From a bacterium (lineage in GTDB: Bacteria > Bacillota > Clostridia > Oscillospirales > Acutalibacteraceae): a stretch of 39,803 nt of DNA. The notes under the pieces are model-generated. The model was given only the letters and a program-made list of their open reading frames with translations. It made no database searches and had not been told where the DNA came from. Shown here piece by piece: positions 7,227 to 13,629 of this stretch. Location: assembly GCA_020624805.1 (NCBI GenBank), contig JAHKVW010000057.1, positions 1-39,803 of the forward strand, written 5' to 3'. A program made the position numbers and the translations under genes. The stretch's first letter is position 1, and each line of letters begins with the position of its first letter.

Positions 7227-7745
7227 ATGTCAGTATTTATGGTCATTATCGGAATCCTGATGGTGCTCGGCGGTATCGCTTGTGTAGCGACGCCTGTCGC
7301 GACCACCTTCAGCCTGATGTACTTTTTCATGATCCTGCTGTTTGTGACCGGTATCACGTTCCTGATCGATAGCATCAGATTCCGCTTTGTTCCGGGCATC
7401 GTTCTGGGAATCCTGTCCCTGATCGCGGGCGGTTTCATCCTGTTCTCTCCCAACATGTCGTTCATGACAGAAACGATCATGCTGTACATCATGGCGGCTT
7501 GGTTCGTCATCCGCGGTATCTTCGGCCTGGTCAACGTGATCCGTAGAAGAAGATTTATCAGCGGCGGATTGTTCGTGCTGGGGCTGATCGTCTCGATCCT
7601 CGTGATCTGTGCCGGTATCTATTCATTCGTCCATCCGGCTGTCTTTGCGGGCGCTCTCGGCCTTTTGGCGAGCTGCTACTTCATCGTGGAAGGCATAGAC
7701 CTGATCGTTTTAGGCTGCATCGGCAACCGTTTGAGACCGTTGTAA
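7227..7745 (+). CDS. HdeD-like (DUF308) small membrane protein
   Basis: This 172-aa protein is almost entirely hydrophobic, with about six membrane helices in three pairs separated by short basic loops (for example DSIRFRF and NVIRRRRF). The repeated pattern of glycine-rich helix pairs fits the HdeD/DUF308 family, which in E. coli is an acid-resistance membrane protein; in Firmicutes the function is unknown. The start at 7227 is chosen because GGAAAGGAG lies 6 nt upstream; an open frame continues to 7104 without a binding site. The gene is a single unit, with a perfect consensus promoter and its own terminator. Confidence 0.8.
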   Translation: MSVFMVIIGILMVLGGIACVATPVATTFSLMYFFMILLFVTGITFLIDSIRFRFVPGIVLGILSLIAGGFILFSPNMSFMTETIMLYIMAAWFVIRGIFGLVNVIRRRRFISGGLFVLGLIVSILVICAGIYSFVHPAVFAGALGLLASCYFIVEGIDLIVLGCIGNRLRPL

Positions 7746-7764
7746 TCTTTATTTGATTATTACA

Positions 7765-7802
7765 AAAACCTCTGAGTGTTCTTTTACATTCGGAGGTTTT
7801 TT
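7765..7802 (+). terminator. Intrinsic terminator after the HdeD-like gene
   Basis: An 11-bp stem AAAACCTCTGA with TCGGAGGTTTT (one G-T pair) is followed by further T residues. Confidence 0.8.
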
Positions 7803-7818
7803 CATTATACATAGAATT

Positions 7819-7956
7819 GTCATTGCGAGGGCTATTTGGTGTCCCCGACGCGCTTTGCGCGGTGGGGAGAGGAGGAACCGCCACACGAGATCAAAGCGTA
7901 CCGACCAGATACGCTTATCGAGTACGGCGAGTGTCGACGATGTGGCAATCTCAACC
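7819..7956. repeat. Interspersed repeat, TCATTGCGAG...GGCAATCTCAACC family (long copy)
   Basis: This 138-bp element begins GTCATTGCGAG and ends TGGCAATCTCAACC, with internal short inverted repeats (for example CGCGCTTTGCGCG). The same ends recur at 15576-15616 inside aroC and at 35657-35705. The gap 7746-8062 otherwise holds only the terminator and the ECF-type promoter. Confidence 0.75.
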
Positions 7957-8008
7957 GAATAAAGGGTAAGATACCCACTGCTTATACCGGGAATTTTTTC
8001 TGTTTTTT

Positions 8009-8038
8009 TGAAACCAAAACGGTGTTTCAATTGTATTA
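8009..8038 (+). promoter_or_regulatory. Possible autoregulatory ECF sigma promoter
   Basis: TGAAACC lies about 17 bp before TGTATTA, 25 bp upstream of the sigma gene start. TGAAAC is the typical -35 box of many ECF sigma factors, which often drive their own operon. The -10 element is weaker than usual. Confidence 0.4.
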
Positions 8039-8062
8039 TTAATGAAGGAGGGAGATAAAGCG

Positions 8063-8563
8063 ATGGCTGACAAGACCTTTGCCGGGCTGAGTTACGATGA
8101 CGTACTGAAAAAATATGCCGACACGGTCGCGGGCGTATGTGTGATGCGGCTGCAAAATTGGGCTGACGCCGAGGATTGCTTTCAGAATACCTTTATCAAG
8201 CTCTTTCAAAAGTCTCCCGACTTCCGATCCGAAACCCATTTGAAAGCATGGCTGATCCGCGTCGCCATCAATGAATGTCGCAATTATATCGCGAAAAACC
8301 GCCGCTTTCTCTCCCTCGAGAATCTCAGCCGCGAGCCGGTCGAATGGCGGGATAATGAGCGCGATGTTTCATGGGCGCTGATGCGCACCGAGCCGAAGTA
8401 TCGCGAGGTGCTGTATCTGTACTACTGCGAGCAGTACAAAGTCGCGGAGATCGCCGAAATACTCGGCAAAAATCCCAATACCGTGAAAACGCTCTTAAAG
8501 CGCGGCAGGGAGAAGCTCAAACAAATCTACGGAGGTGACGAGGATGAAAAAGCTGAACTTTGA
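8063..8563 (+). CDS. ECF-type RNA polymerase sigma factor
   Basis: This 166-aa sigma-70 family protein has only regions 2 and 4. Region 2 shows WADAEDCFQNTFIKLF and HLKAWLIRVAINECRN, the usual ECF core-binding and -10 recognition helices. Region 4 shows YREVLYLYYCEQYKVAEIAE and NPNTVKTLLKRGREKLK, the helix-turn-helix for the -35 box. The start at 8063 is used because AAGGAGGGAG lies 9 nt upstream. It overlaps the next gene, a membrane-anchored putative anti-sigma factor, by 20 bp. This arrangement implies an envelope-stimulus switch in which the partner holds the sigma factor at the membrane. The regulon is unknown. Confidence 0.88.
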   Translation: MADKTFAGLSYDDVLKKYADTVAGVCVMRLQNWADAEDCFQNTFIKLFQKSPDFRSETHLKAWLIRVAINECRNYIAKNRRFLSLENLSREPVEWRDNERDVSWALMRTEPKYREVLYLYYCEQYKVAEIAEILGKNPNTVKTLLKRGREKLKQIYGGDEDEKAEL

Positions 8564-9380
8564 CAGTCTGAACAACATCAAAGCGCCCGAGCAGTGGATC
8601 AAAAACGCCGCCGCCATCCCGGAGCTTCCGCAAAAAAAGCGCACCTTTCCGCTGTACCGTGTCGCCGCCGCGGCAGGTATCGTGCTGGTGAGCGTGATCG
8701 GGTTGCTGACCTATTTGTCCTTCGGCGATCATGCGCCGATCGAATTGCGCGACAACGCTGCTGACGATGTACAGCCGACCGACGCGGCTGATACGGTGAC
8801 ATTTCCCGATGACGGAGATGTTCTGAGCCTGGATTCAATACTCCCGACATTGCCTCGTGTCTATCCGACCGACGCGTCGGGTGATCCGGTGATCGATAAT
8901 CCGACCCATCCGCAGTCGGCAAGAGAAAAGGCATCCGTCACGGCTCCGACGGAAAAGGATGGTTCCGGATCAAAGACCGTGATCCCTACCGAGATCGCGG
9001 CGGAGCCGACACAGGGAGTACCGTCGGCGCAAGCTCCCGAGCCAACGGATCTGCCGATCCCGACAGAGCCTCCGGAGGAATCGATCCCAATAGAGGGTCA
9101 TGGGGAAGTTATCGCGGGCGGGCTCTGCTTTACCGCGACCTTTCCCGCCTCTCTGATCGAAGAGGGCGAGCCGATTTACTGTACGTATCAGGAACAAGGC
9201 TATGCAGCCGTTGCAGAGGATCAGCAGGATCTGCCGGTGCAGTACACCGTGATGAAAAACGGAATGGTGTTCGCTATGTATGAACCGGTTGATTATGATT
9301 ACGGAGAAGCGTCAACGACCTTTGAGTATATGTTTTATCAAAACGGAAAGGTGCTCGCACGAGGTACGGTGACGGTGTAA
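8544..9380 (+). CDS. Putative membrane-anchored anti-sigma factor
   Basis: This 278-aa protein has a short cytoplasmic segment starting MKKLNFDSLNNIKAPEQWI, a pattern common in clostridial proteins encoded directly after ECF sigma factors. A transmembrane helix follows at about 39-59. The outside part has a long Pro/Thr/Asp-rich linker (about 65-185) and a compact C-terminal beta-rich domain (about 190-278). No classical zinc anti-sigma HXXXCXXC motif is visible, so the assignment rests on gene overlap and topology. GGAGG at 8531-8535 supports the start at 8544. The linker could span the cell wall so that the C-terminal domain senses the exterior; this is inference. Confidence 0.65.
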   Translation: MKKLNFDSLNNIKAPEQWIKNAAAIPELPQKKRTFPLYRVAAAAGIVLVSVIGLLTYLSFGDHAPIELRDNAADDVQPTDAADTVTFPDDGDVLSLDSILPTLPRVYPTDASGDPVIDNPTHPQSAREKASVTAPTEKDGSGSKTVIPTEIAAEPTQGVPSAQAPEPTDLPIPTEPPEESIPIEGHGEVIAGGLCFTATFPASLIEEGEPIYCTYQEQGYAAVAEDQQDLPVQYTVMKNGMVFAMYEPVDYDYGEASTTFEYMFYQNGKVLARGTVTV

Positions 9381-9485
9381 GGCAGATATGATTCCACAAT
9401 GATGGAAGCAGTCTTTGCAGGAGAGGCGTCTTTCGCGGTAGGTCATTTCAATGATTGGGAGCGCGAGAGAGGAAATGAAGGCTTT

Positions 9486-9598
9486 CGTAGGGATGACCAT
9501 TGGTCATCCGCAAAATGATGGGCGATTCCGGTATCGGGAACGTTGGATAGGACAAAACGTTCCTGCCATGCGGGACGTCGAGGGCGCCGTCCCCTACA
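9486..9598. repeat. Interspersed GTAGGG(G) element packed with palindromes
   Basis: The ends are CGTAGGGATGAC and, inverted, TGTAGGGGACGG, so the element has imperfect terminal inverted repeats. Inside are successive small palindromes (GATGACCATTGGTCATC, CGATTCCGGTATCG, GAACGTT...AACGTTC). It shares its TGTAGGGG end with the element at 19992-20138. The 9381-9793 gap contains this element, the hairpin at 9715-9750 and no convincing gene. Confidence 0.6.
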
Positions 9599-9714
9599 AA
9601 TATGATGCAACGTTTTGTTTCCTCAACCAACGTGGTTCTTTTTTCAACGCACTGCCGCGGGAGGAGCACAGTGGCGCTTAGCCAATCGCTGTGCTCTTGG
9701 AGCGCTGTTGCATG

Positions 9715-9750
9715 GGAGTTGTATGCCAAATCACAGATTTGGACAACTCC
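9715..9750. repeat. Nested inverted repeat upstream of the first dockerin gene
   Basis: GGAGTTGT/ACAACTCC encloses CCAAATC/GATTTGG with a 3-nt bulge and 3-nt loop. Another inverted pair (AGCACAG...CTGTGCT) lies just before it near 9665-9696. These appear to be parts of the repeat families seen elsewhere rather than gene-specific signals. Confidence 0.5.
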
Positions 9751-9793
9751 TCAAAGCCCCTCCCCTACAATAATTAATCAAGGAGGAATTCAC

Positions 9794-10792
9794 ATGAAAA
9801 GAGTAATAGCATTATGCTTAGCATTGATCATGCTTTTCGGCTGCGGCGCCGTTGCGACGTCGGCTGAAAGCAATGAGGACTATTTGAAGAAGCTGACACC
9901 TGCCTTGATCAATGAGATCAACGACCCTACCGACGTTATGATCGAGGTGTATATCTTTTTGAAGGATTGCCCTGATAAGCGGCGTGTGGAAGAGATCATC
10001 AGTCAGAAATACACATGGACGAACCAGCAGGAGCACCTGATGTATTACCGCAAGGAAATGTCGGCGATCATTGGTGCGTATGTGCAAAAGTTTGTCGATG
10101 ACAACGCCGATCTGCTGTATCAAGTCATCTGTCAGACTAACGCCGCTGAGTTTGTTATCGCAGAAGTATCGAAGGAGAATGTGCCTAAACTGGCACAGCT
10201 GGATATCGTAAAGGATATGGATACCTATGGTGAATACAGTACGCCTACGGCACTCTCCGAGATGATCGCTCCCGCCGTGAATGAACAGTACTATGATCCC
10301 CGCCATACCATCACCGCGAGGGATATCGATCTCAGAGATTATTATCAGTTCCGTGACTCAGACGCGTATGCGGTTCACTTTTATGTGAGGAATCTGGGCT
10401 ATTATACTGTCATGATCGAGGAGCGCATCGGCGACTGGCTGCTCGAATGTTCCCATCCGGAGCCGTTCCTCTTTGTGAATGATCGGCTGTACGGCTTCAA
10501 AGAGGCGTATGATGAGGGGTTGATGACTGACGATATGCTCGAAGAGCTCGCCGGCTCATCTTTTAAGGGCGATTATGTTTACCCGCTTTTGACCCGTTAT
10601 ATCAAAGGTGACGCGGATGGTGACGGTGATGTGACTATCATCGACGCAACCTGTGTCCAGCGGAATGAAGCCGGGATCGCTACCACCTCTTTCTTTCAAC
10701 CGCTCGCGGATGTAGACGGCGACAGTGAGGTCAGCGTCATCGACGCGACCTTGATCCAGAGAAGCAATGCCGGATTGTATACCATCGAATAG
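9794..10792 (+). CDS. Secreted dockerin protein with I9-like N-terminal region and shared unknown domain
   Basis: This 332-aa protein has a signal peptide (MKRVIALCLALIMLFGCG, cleavage near 24-28). The N-terminal region (about 30-150) shows VMIEVYIFLKD and AEFVIAEVSKENVPKLAQ, a pattern reminiscent of subtilisin propeptide/I9-like inhibitor domains. Residues about 165-260 form a domain shared with the next gene (AYAVHFYVRNLGYYTVMIEE, EPFLFVNDRLYGFKEAY). The C-terminus is a type I dockerin with two calcium loops, DADGDGDVTIIDAT and DVDGDSEVSVIDAT. It is therefore expected to dock onto a cohesin scaffold outside the cell. AGGAGGAATT precedes the start at 9794. The next dockerin gene follows within 60 bp, probably in the same transcript. 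Confidence 0.8.
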   Translation: MKRVIALCLALIMLFGCGAVATSAESNEDYLKKLTPALINEINDPTDVMIEVYIFLKDCPDKRRVEEIISQKYTWTNQQEHLMYYRKEMSAIIGAYVQKFVDDNADLLYQVICQTNAAEFVIAEVSKENVPKLAQLDIVKDMDTYGEYSTPTALSEMIAPAVNEQYYDPRHTITARDIDLRDYYQFRDSDAYAVHFYVRNLGYYTVMIEERIGDWLLECSHPEPFLFVNDRLYGFKEAYDEGLMTDDMLEELAGSSFKGDYVYPLLTRYIKGDADGDGDVTIIDATCVQRNEAGIATTSFFQPLADVDGDSEVSVIDATLIQRSNAGLYTIE

Positions 10793-10852
10793 GGTTGAGC
10801 CTTGCTCCAAGACGCGCAAGTGGAAAAATGACCTATTGAGAGGAGAATGAAC

Positions 10853-11902
10853 ATGAAAAAAGTATTATCACTGTTATTGGCGACAGCCGTTTTGCTGAGC
10901 TGTCTTGCCGTGATGACAGTATCTGCCGAAGCGGTGACAAAGCTGCCCTCCGGCTATTATGTGGTCGGATCGTTCAATAACTGGACGCTCGACAAAGCAT
11001 ATCGTATGCACAGCGAACCCTATGACTGTGACAACGACAAGGGAGATTACTATATCCTGAAAGGGATCAAACTGAACACGGGTGACGAGCTAAAAGTAGG
11101 TTATACCGAAAGCGGACTTAAAATCAACGCATGGTACCCCGACAGTGGTCCGCAGACGAATTACATCATACCGAAGGATTCCTATTATAATATCGCGTTT
11201 GCTCTCCCGACTGACGAAACCTTAGGCGATTGGGACTGGCAGCTTTGGGTGGAACCCTGTGATCCGCCGACCGATGTCAGTCAGCCTGTCGATCCCGAGC
11301 CTGTGATCGATCGCACCAAACAGCTGTGGGACGATCATCAAACACTGACCGCCGGGGATATCGAAGAAGCCGTGAACGAGCAGTTCAACAGCCGTACATG
11401 GATTGAAGCGGAGGATATTATGGTCTTTAACACCTATTGCTTCGACTCTACGCCCGCATATGTGGTGGATTTCGGCGTAAAGGGTTACGGTATTTATTGT
11501 GAGGTCATCACGGAAGAGTGTTTCGGCGATTACCTCTTCTGGTCGGCTTCCTCTTATGAACCGAGCATCTACGTTGATAACAAGCTGTATACCTTTACAA
11601 AGGCGTATCAGGCAGGTGTTTTGACGCAGGAGATGCTGCAAGAACTGTTAGAAGCAAATTATCGCGGCGGCGGATATTACGGTGAGAACAGTTGCAGGAT
11701 ACTGCCTGTAATCAAAGGTGACGCGGATGGTGACGGTGATGTGAGTATCATCGACGCGACCTGTGTACAGCGGCATGAAGCCGGGATCGCCACTACCTCT
11801 TTCTTTCAACCTCTCGCGGATGTGGACGGCGACAGCGAGGTCAGTGTCATCGACGCGACCCTGATCCAGAGAAGCAATGCCGGATTGTTTACGATCGAAT
11901 AA
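10853..11902 (+). CDS. Secreted dockerin protein with carbohydrate-binding-like N-terminal module
   Basis: This 349-aa protein has a signal peptide (KKVLSLLLATAVLLSCLAV). An N-terminal module (about 32-125) begins GYYVVGSFNNWTLDKAYRM. This resembles the beta-sandwich (E-set/CBM48-like) starch-binding or glycogen-binding modules of ruminococcal proteins. A domain shared with the upstream gene follows (AYVVDFGVKGYGIYCEVITE, EPSIYVDNKLYTFTKAY). A C-terminal type I dockerin carries calcium loops DADGDGDVSIIDAT and DVDGDSEVSVIDAT. AGGAG is 7 nt before the ATG at 10853, which is preferred over an ATG two codons earlier. The last 190 bp are about 93% identical to the dockerin of the upstream gene, indicating duplication or gene conversion. 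No catalytic domain is evident. Confidence 0.8.
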   Translation: MKKVLSLLLATAVLLSCLAVMTVSAEAVTKLPSGYYVVGSFNNWTLDKAYRMHSEPYDCDNDKGDYYILKGIKLNTGDELKVGYTESGLKINAWYPDSGPQTNYIIPKDSYYNIAFALPTDETLGDWDWQLWVEPCDPPTDVSQPVDPEPVIDRTKQLWDDHQTLTAGDIEEAVNEQFNSRTWIEAEDIMVFNTYCFDSTPAYVVDFGVKGYGIYCEVITEECFGDYLFWSASSYEPSIYVDNKLYTFTKAYQAGVLTQEMLQELLEANYRGGGYYGENSCRILPVIKGDADGDGDVSIIDATCVQRHEAGIATTSFFQPLADVDGDSEVSVIDATLIQRSNAGLFTIE

Positions 11903-11925
11903 CCCCATTTTTTCATCCCCTTATC

Positions 11926-11955
11926 AAGGCGCTGCGGCTGCGGTCGCGGCGCCTT
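11926..11955 (+). terminator. Hairpin terminator after the dockerin gene pair
   Basis: An 11-bp stem AAGGCGCTGCG/CGCGGCGCCTT with one wobble pair is followed by TCCTCTATCT rather than a pure T-run. It separates the dockerin genes from the aromatic operon promoter. Confidence 0.65.
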
Positions 11956-11988
11956 TCCTCTATCTGTCCAAAAAAGTACGATTGCATA

Positions 11989-12017
11989 TTGACTTTTGCG
12001 CTTTAATGTGTTATCAT
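11989..12017 (+). promoter_or_regulatory. Promoter of the aromatic amino acid operon
   Basis: TTGACT and TATCAT are separated by 17 bp. Transcription should start near 12024, giving a leader of about 315 nt before pheA that encodes the Phe/Tyr-rich peptide at 12049. Confidence 0.75.
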
Positions 12018-12048
12018 ATCCGCAGTGCCGAGGAAAGGAGTTATTGTG

Positions 12049-12144
12049 ATGATCGTCAAGAATACCGAAAAATTCAATAGCTACTTTACCTTTACCTACG
12101 CGCGCTTTTATGCGGGCTTTTATTGCTTTGCAAAGAATGAGTAA
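12049..12144 (+). CDS. Phe/Tyr-rich leader peptide of the aromatic operon
   Basis: The 31-codon ORF is preceded by AGGAAAGGAG at 8 nt spacing, as good a ribosome binding site as any in the window. The peptide has 6 Phe and 4 Tyr between residues 9 and 27 (core FNSYFTFTYARFYAGFYCF), in front of genes for Phe and Tyr synthesis. This is the layout of an attenuator leader such as pheL of enterobacteria: a ribosome stalled at Phe or Tyr codons when charged tRNA is scarce alters folding of the downstream RNA and lets transcription proceed. Firmicutes more often use T-boxes for this, and no T-box sequence is seen here. The regulatory role is inferred; the ORF and its composition are directly visible. 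Confidence 0.8.
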   Translation: MIVKNTEKFNSYFTFTYARFYAGFYCFAKNE

Positions 12145-12181
12145 GCTGCTCGAAGGGTAACAGGTGCTTTAGTTGATTAGT

Positions 12182-12211
12182 AAGCGGTTCTGTTTTCGGG
12201 CAGAGCCGCTT
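12182..12211 (+). promoter_or_regulatory. Candidate attenuator hairpin downstream of the leader peptide
   Basis: The stem AAGCGGTTCTG/CAGAGCCGCTT is 11 bp with one wobble and an 8-nt loop, followed by TCGTGTT, which is U-enriched but not a clean run. Its left arm can partly pair with 12164-12169 (GTGCTT), a possible competing antiterminator. It starts 38 nt after the leader stop codon. Confidence 0.55.
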
Positions 12212-12215
12212 TCGT

Positions 12216-12250
12216 GTTATGCAGCCGATTTGCGGAAACGGCTGCATAAC
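12216..12250. other. Perfect 12-bp hairpin in the pheA leader
   Basis: GTTATGCAGCCG and CGGCTGCATAAC are separated by 11 nt. It directly follows the candidate attenuator and lacks a T-run. It may be a further element of the attenuator or an inserted palindrome. Confidence 0.5.
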
Positions 12251-12252
12251 AA

Positions 12253-12325
12253 TGAATACTGAAGACTTAAGATTGAAAAATGAAGAATTGTGGGAGGGCG
12301 TTGCCCACACCCGATTTTTATTAAA
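12253..12325. repeat. Repeat-like segment (TGAATACTGAAG...GTGGGAGGGCGTTGCCCACACCC type)
   Basis: A run of TGAA-type words leads into a GC-rich palindrome (GTGGG...CCCAC) and then ATTTTTATT. The same order (TGAATAGTGAATAG, a GAGGAC/GTCCTC palindrome, CCTATTTT) occurs before aroE at 15917-15976. It places a hairpin with a T-run directly before pheA, so it could also terminate transcription. Confidence 0.4.
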
Positions 12326-12339
12326 TGGAAGGTGAGAGT

Positions 12340-13443
12340 ATGGATAAGCTGCAGGAGGCACGGCTGCAGATCAATGAGATCGACAGTGAGATGGCGGCGC
12401 TGTTTGAACGCCGTATGCAGACGGCGAGGGTGATCGCCGAGTATAAGAAGGAACGCGGTTTGCAGATCTATGACGCGAAGCGTGAGCAGGCGGTGATCGA
12501 GAAAAACGCCGCTTATATCAAGGATCCCGATATCCGCTCGTATTATGTGCGATTCTTACAGGACGAGATGGCGGTGTCCAAGCGGTATCAGGAGCATATC
12601 ATCAGCGGCGTCAAGGTCGCCTACAGCGGTATCGAGGGCGCTTATGCCAACATCGCCGCCAAGCAGATCTTCCCCTATGGCAAGCTGATCTCCTATCGTG
12701 ATTTCAAAGCCGCGTATGAAGCGGTGGAGCGGGGAGAATGTGACTGCTGTGTGCTGCCGATCGAAAACAGCTACGCCGGTGAGGTCGGTCAGGTGATGGA
12801 TCTGATGTTCCAGGGGTCGCTGTATGTCAACGGACTCTATACCCTGCGGATCACGCACCATCTGTTGGGGGTGCCGGGCGCGAGCGGTAAGGATATCAAA
12901 ACGGTCGTCAGCCATCCGCAGGCGTTGGCACAGTGCGCGGAGTATATTCGTAAGCATGGCTATCAAACGATAGAGTATGCCAATACCGCAAAGGCGGCTA
13001 AGGCGGTGAAGGACGGCTGTGATAAGAGCATCGCGGCGATCGCTTCCGCGGAGACGGCACGGCTGTACGGACTCGAACAGCTTGACCACGACATCAACGA
13101 AAGCGCGTTGAATTCCACCCGATTCGCGGTGTTCTCACGCGTGGAGAATAAAAAGGTGAACACGACGGGCGACAGCCGCTTTATGCTGATGTTCACCGTC
13201 AAGAATGAGGCGGGCGCGTTGGCACAGGCGCTGAATGTGCTCAGCTCCTACGGCTTCAACATGCGCGCCCTCCGTTCACGCCCGATGAAGGATCTGGCGT
13301 GGGAGTATTACTTCTACATCGAGGCGGAGGGTGACGAAACAGGTCAGAACGGCTCCGATATGCTGCGCCACCTCGGTCTTCACTGCGATATGCTCAAAGT
13401 GGTCGGACATTTCTCCGACGAAGTGATTTTACAAGAGGATTAG
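12340..13443 (+). CDS. pheA: Bifunctional chorismate mutase / prephenate dehydratase
   Basis: This 367-aa P-protein converts chorismate to prephenate and then to phenylpyruvate. Residues 1-85 form an AroQ-type chorismate mutase (INEIDSEMAALFERRM, AEYKKERGLQIYD). Residues about 92-270 form the dehydratase (VAYSGIEGAYANIAA, CVLPIENSYAGEVGQVMDL, VVSHPQALAQC, the conserved NSTRF). Residues about 280-360 form an ACT domain (NEAGALAQALNVLSSYGFNM), which normally binds Phe for feedback inhibition; the usual ESRP reads RSRP here. GGAAGGTGAG 6 nt upstream supports the start at 12340. It is the first structural gene after the Phe/Tyr leader. Its product and TyrA compete for prephenate. Confidence 0.93.
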   Translation: MDKLQEARLQINEIDSEMAALFERRMQTARVIAEYKKERGLQIYDAKREQAVIEKNAAYIKDPDIRSYYVRFLQDEMAVSKRYQEHIISGVKVAYSGIEGAYANIAAKQIFPYGKLISYRDFKAAYEAVERGECDCCVLPIENSYAGEVGQVMDLMFQGSLYVNGLYTLRITHHLLGVPGASGKDIKTVVSHPQALAQCAEYIRKHGYQTIEYANTAKAAKAVKDGCDKSIAAIASAETARLYGLEQLDHDINESALNSTRFAVFSRVENKKVNTTGDSRFMLMFTVKNEAGALAQALNVLSSYGFNMRALRSRPMKDLAWEYYFYIEAEGDETGQNGSDMLRHLGLHCDMLKVVGHFSDEVILQED

Positions 13444-13456
13444 TCTCCTTTTCTGT

Positions 13457-13497
13457 GGGAGCTGTCGCGGACACGCGTGTCACGCGACTGAGGGTTG
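13457..13497 (-). repeat. CCCTCAGTCGCG...GACAGCTCCC repeat, reverse copy
   Basis: Read on the minus strand this is CAACCCTCAGTCGCG, then an inverted CGACAGCTCCC end, nearly the same as the first part of the insertion inside aroA (18440-18550). Confidence 0.75.
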
Positions 13498-13552
13498 CAA
13501 TATAAAGCTTTTATGAATCGGAAAGATTCCAAAAGAGTAAGACTTTTTCAAC

Positions 13553-13610
13553 CCACCGCCCTGTCGGGCACCTCCCTTAGGAAAGGGAGGCTATATGAGG
13601 CAATCTCAAC
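13553..13610. repeat. Composite short repeat before aroB
   Basis: CCACCGCCCTGTCGGGCACCTCCC leads into CTTAGGAAAGGGAGG and then a fragment GAGGCAATCTCAAC of the TCATTGCGAG family. Two repeat families therefore abut here. The 186-bp gap between pheA and aroB consists mostly of such repeats. Confidence 0.6.
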
Positions 13611-13629
13611 TGATGATAGGATGATTCCA

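Noticed and set aside
9602..9793. Upstream extension of the first dockerin protein
   Set aside because: The extension translates repeat DNA. The signal peptide begins at 9794 directly after AGGAGGAATT.
12145..12339. T-box leader for pheA
   Set aside because: The conserved T-box antiterminator bulge sequence is absent, while a Phe/Tyr-rich ORF with a strong ribosome site is present.
13495..13629. Longer N-terminus for AroB
   Set aside because: The frame is open, but the extra residues would be encoded by palindromic repeats, and a proper ribosome site and family N-terminus occur at 13630.
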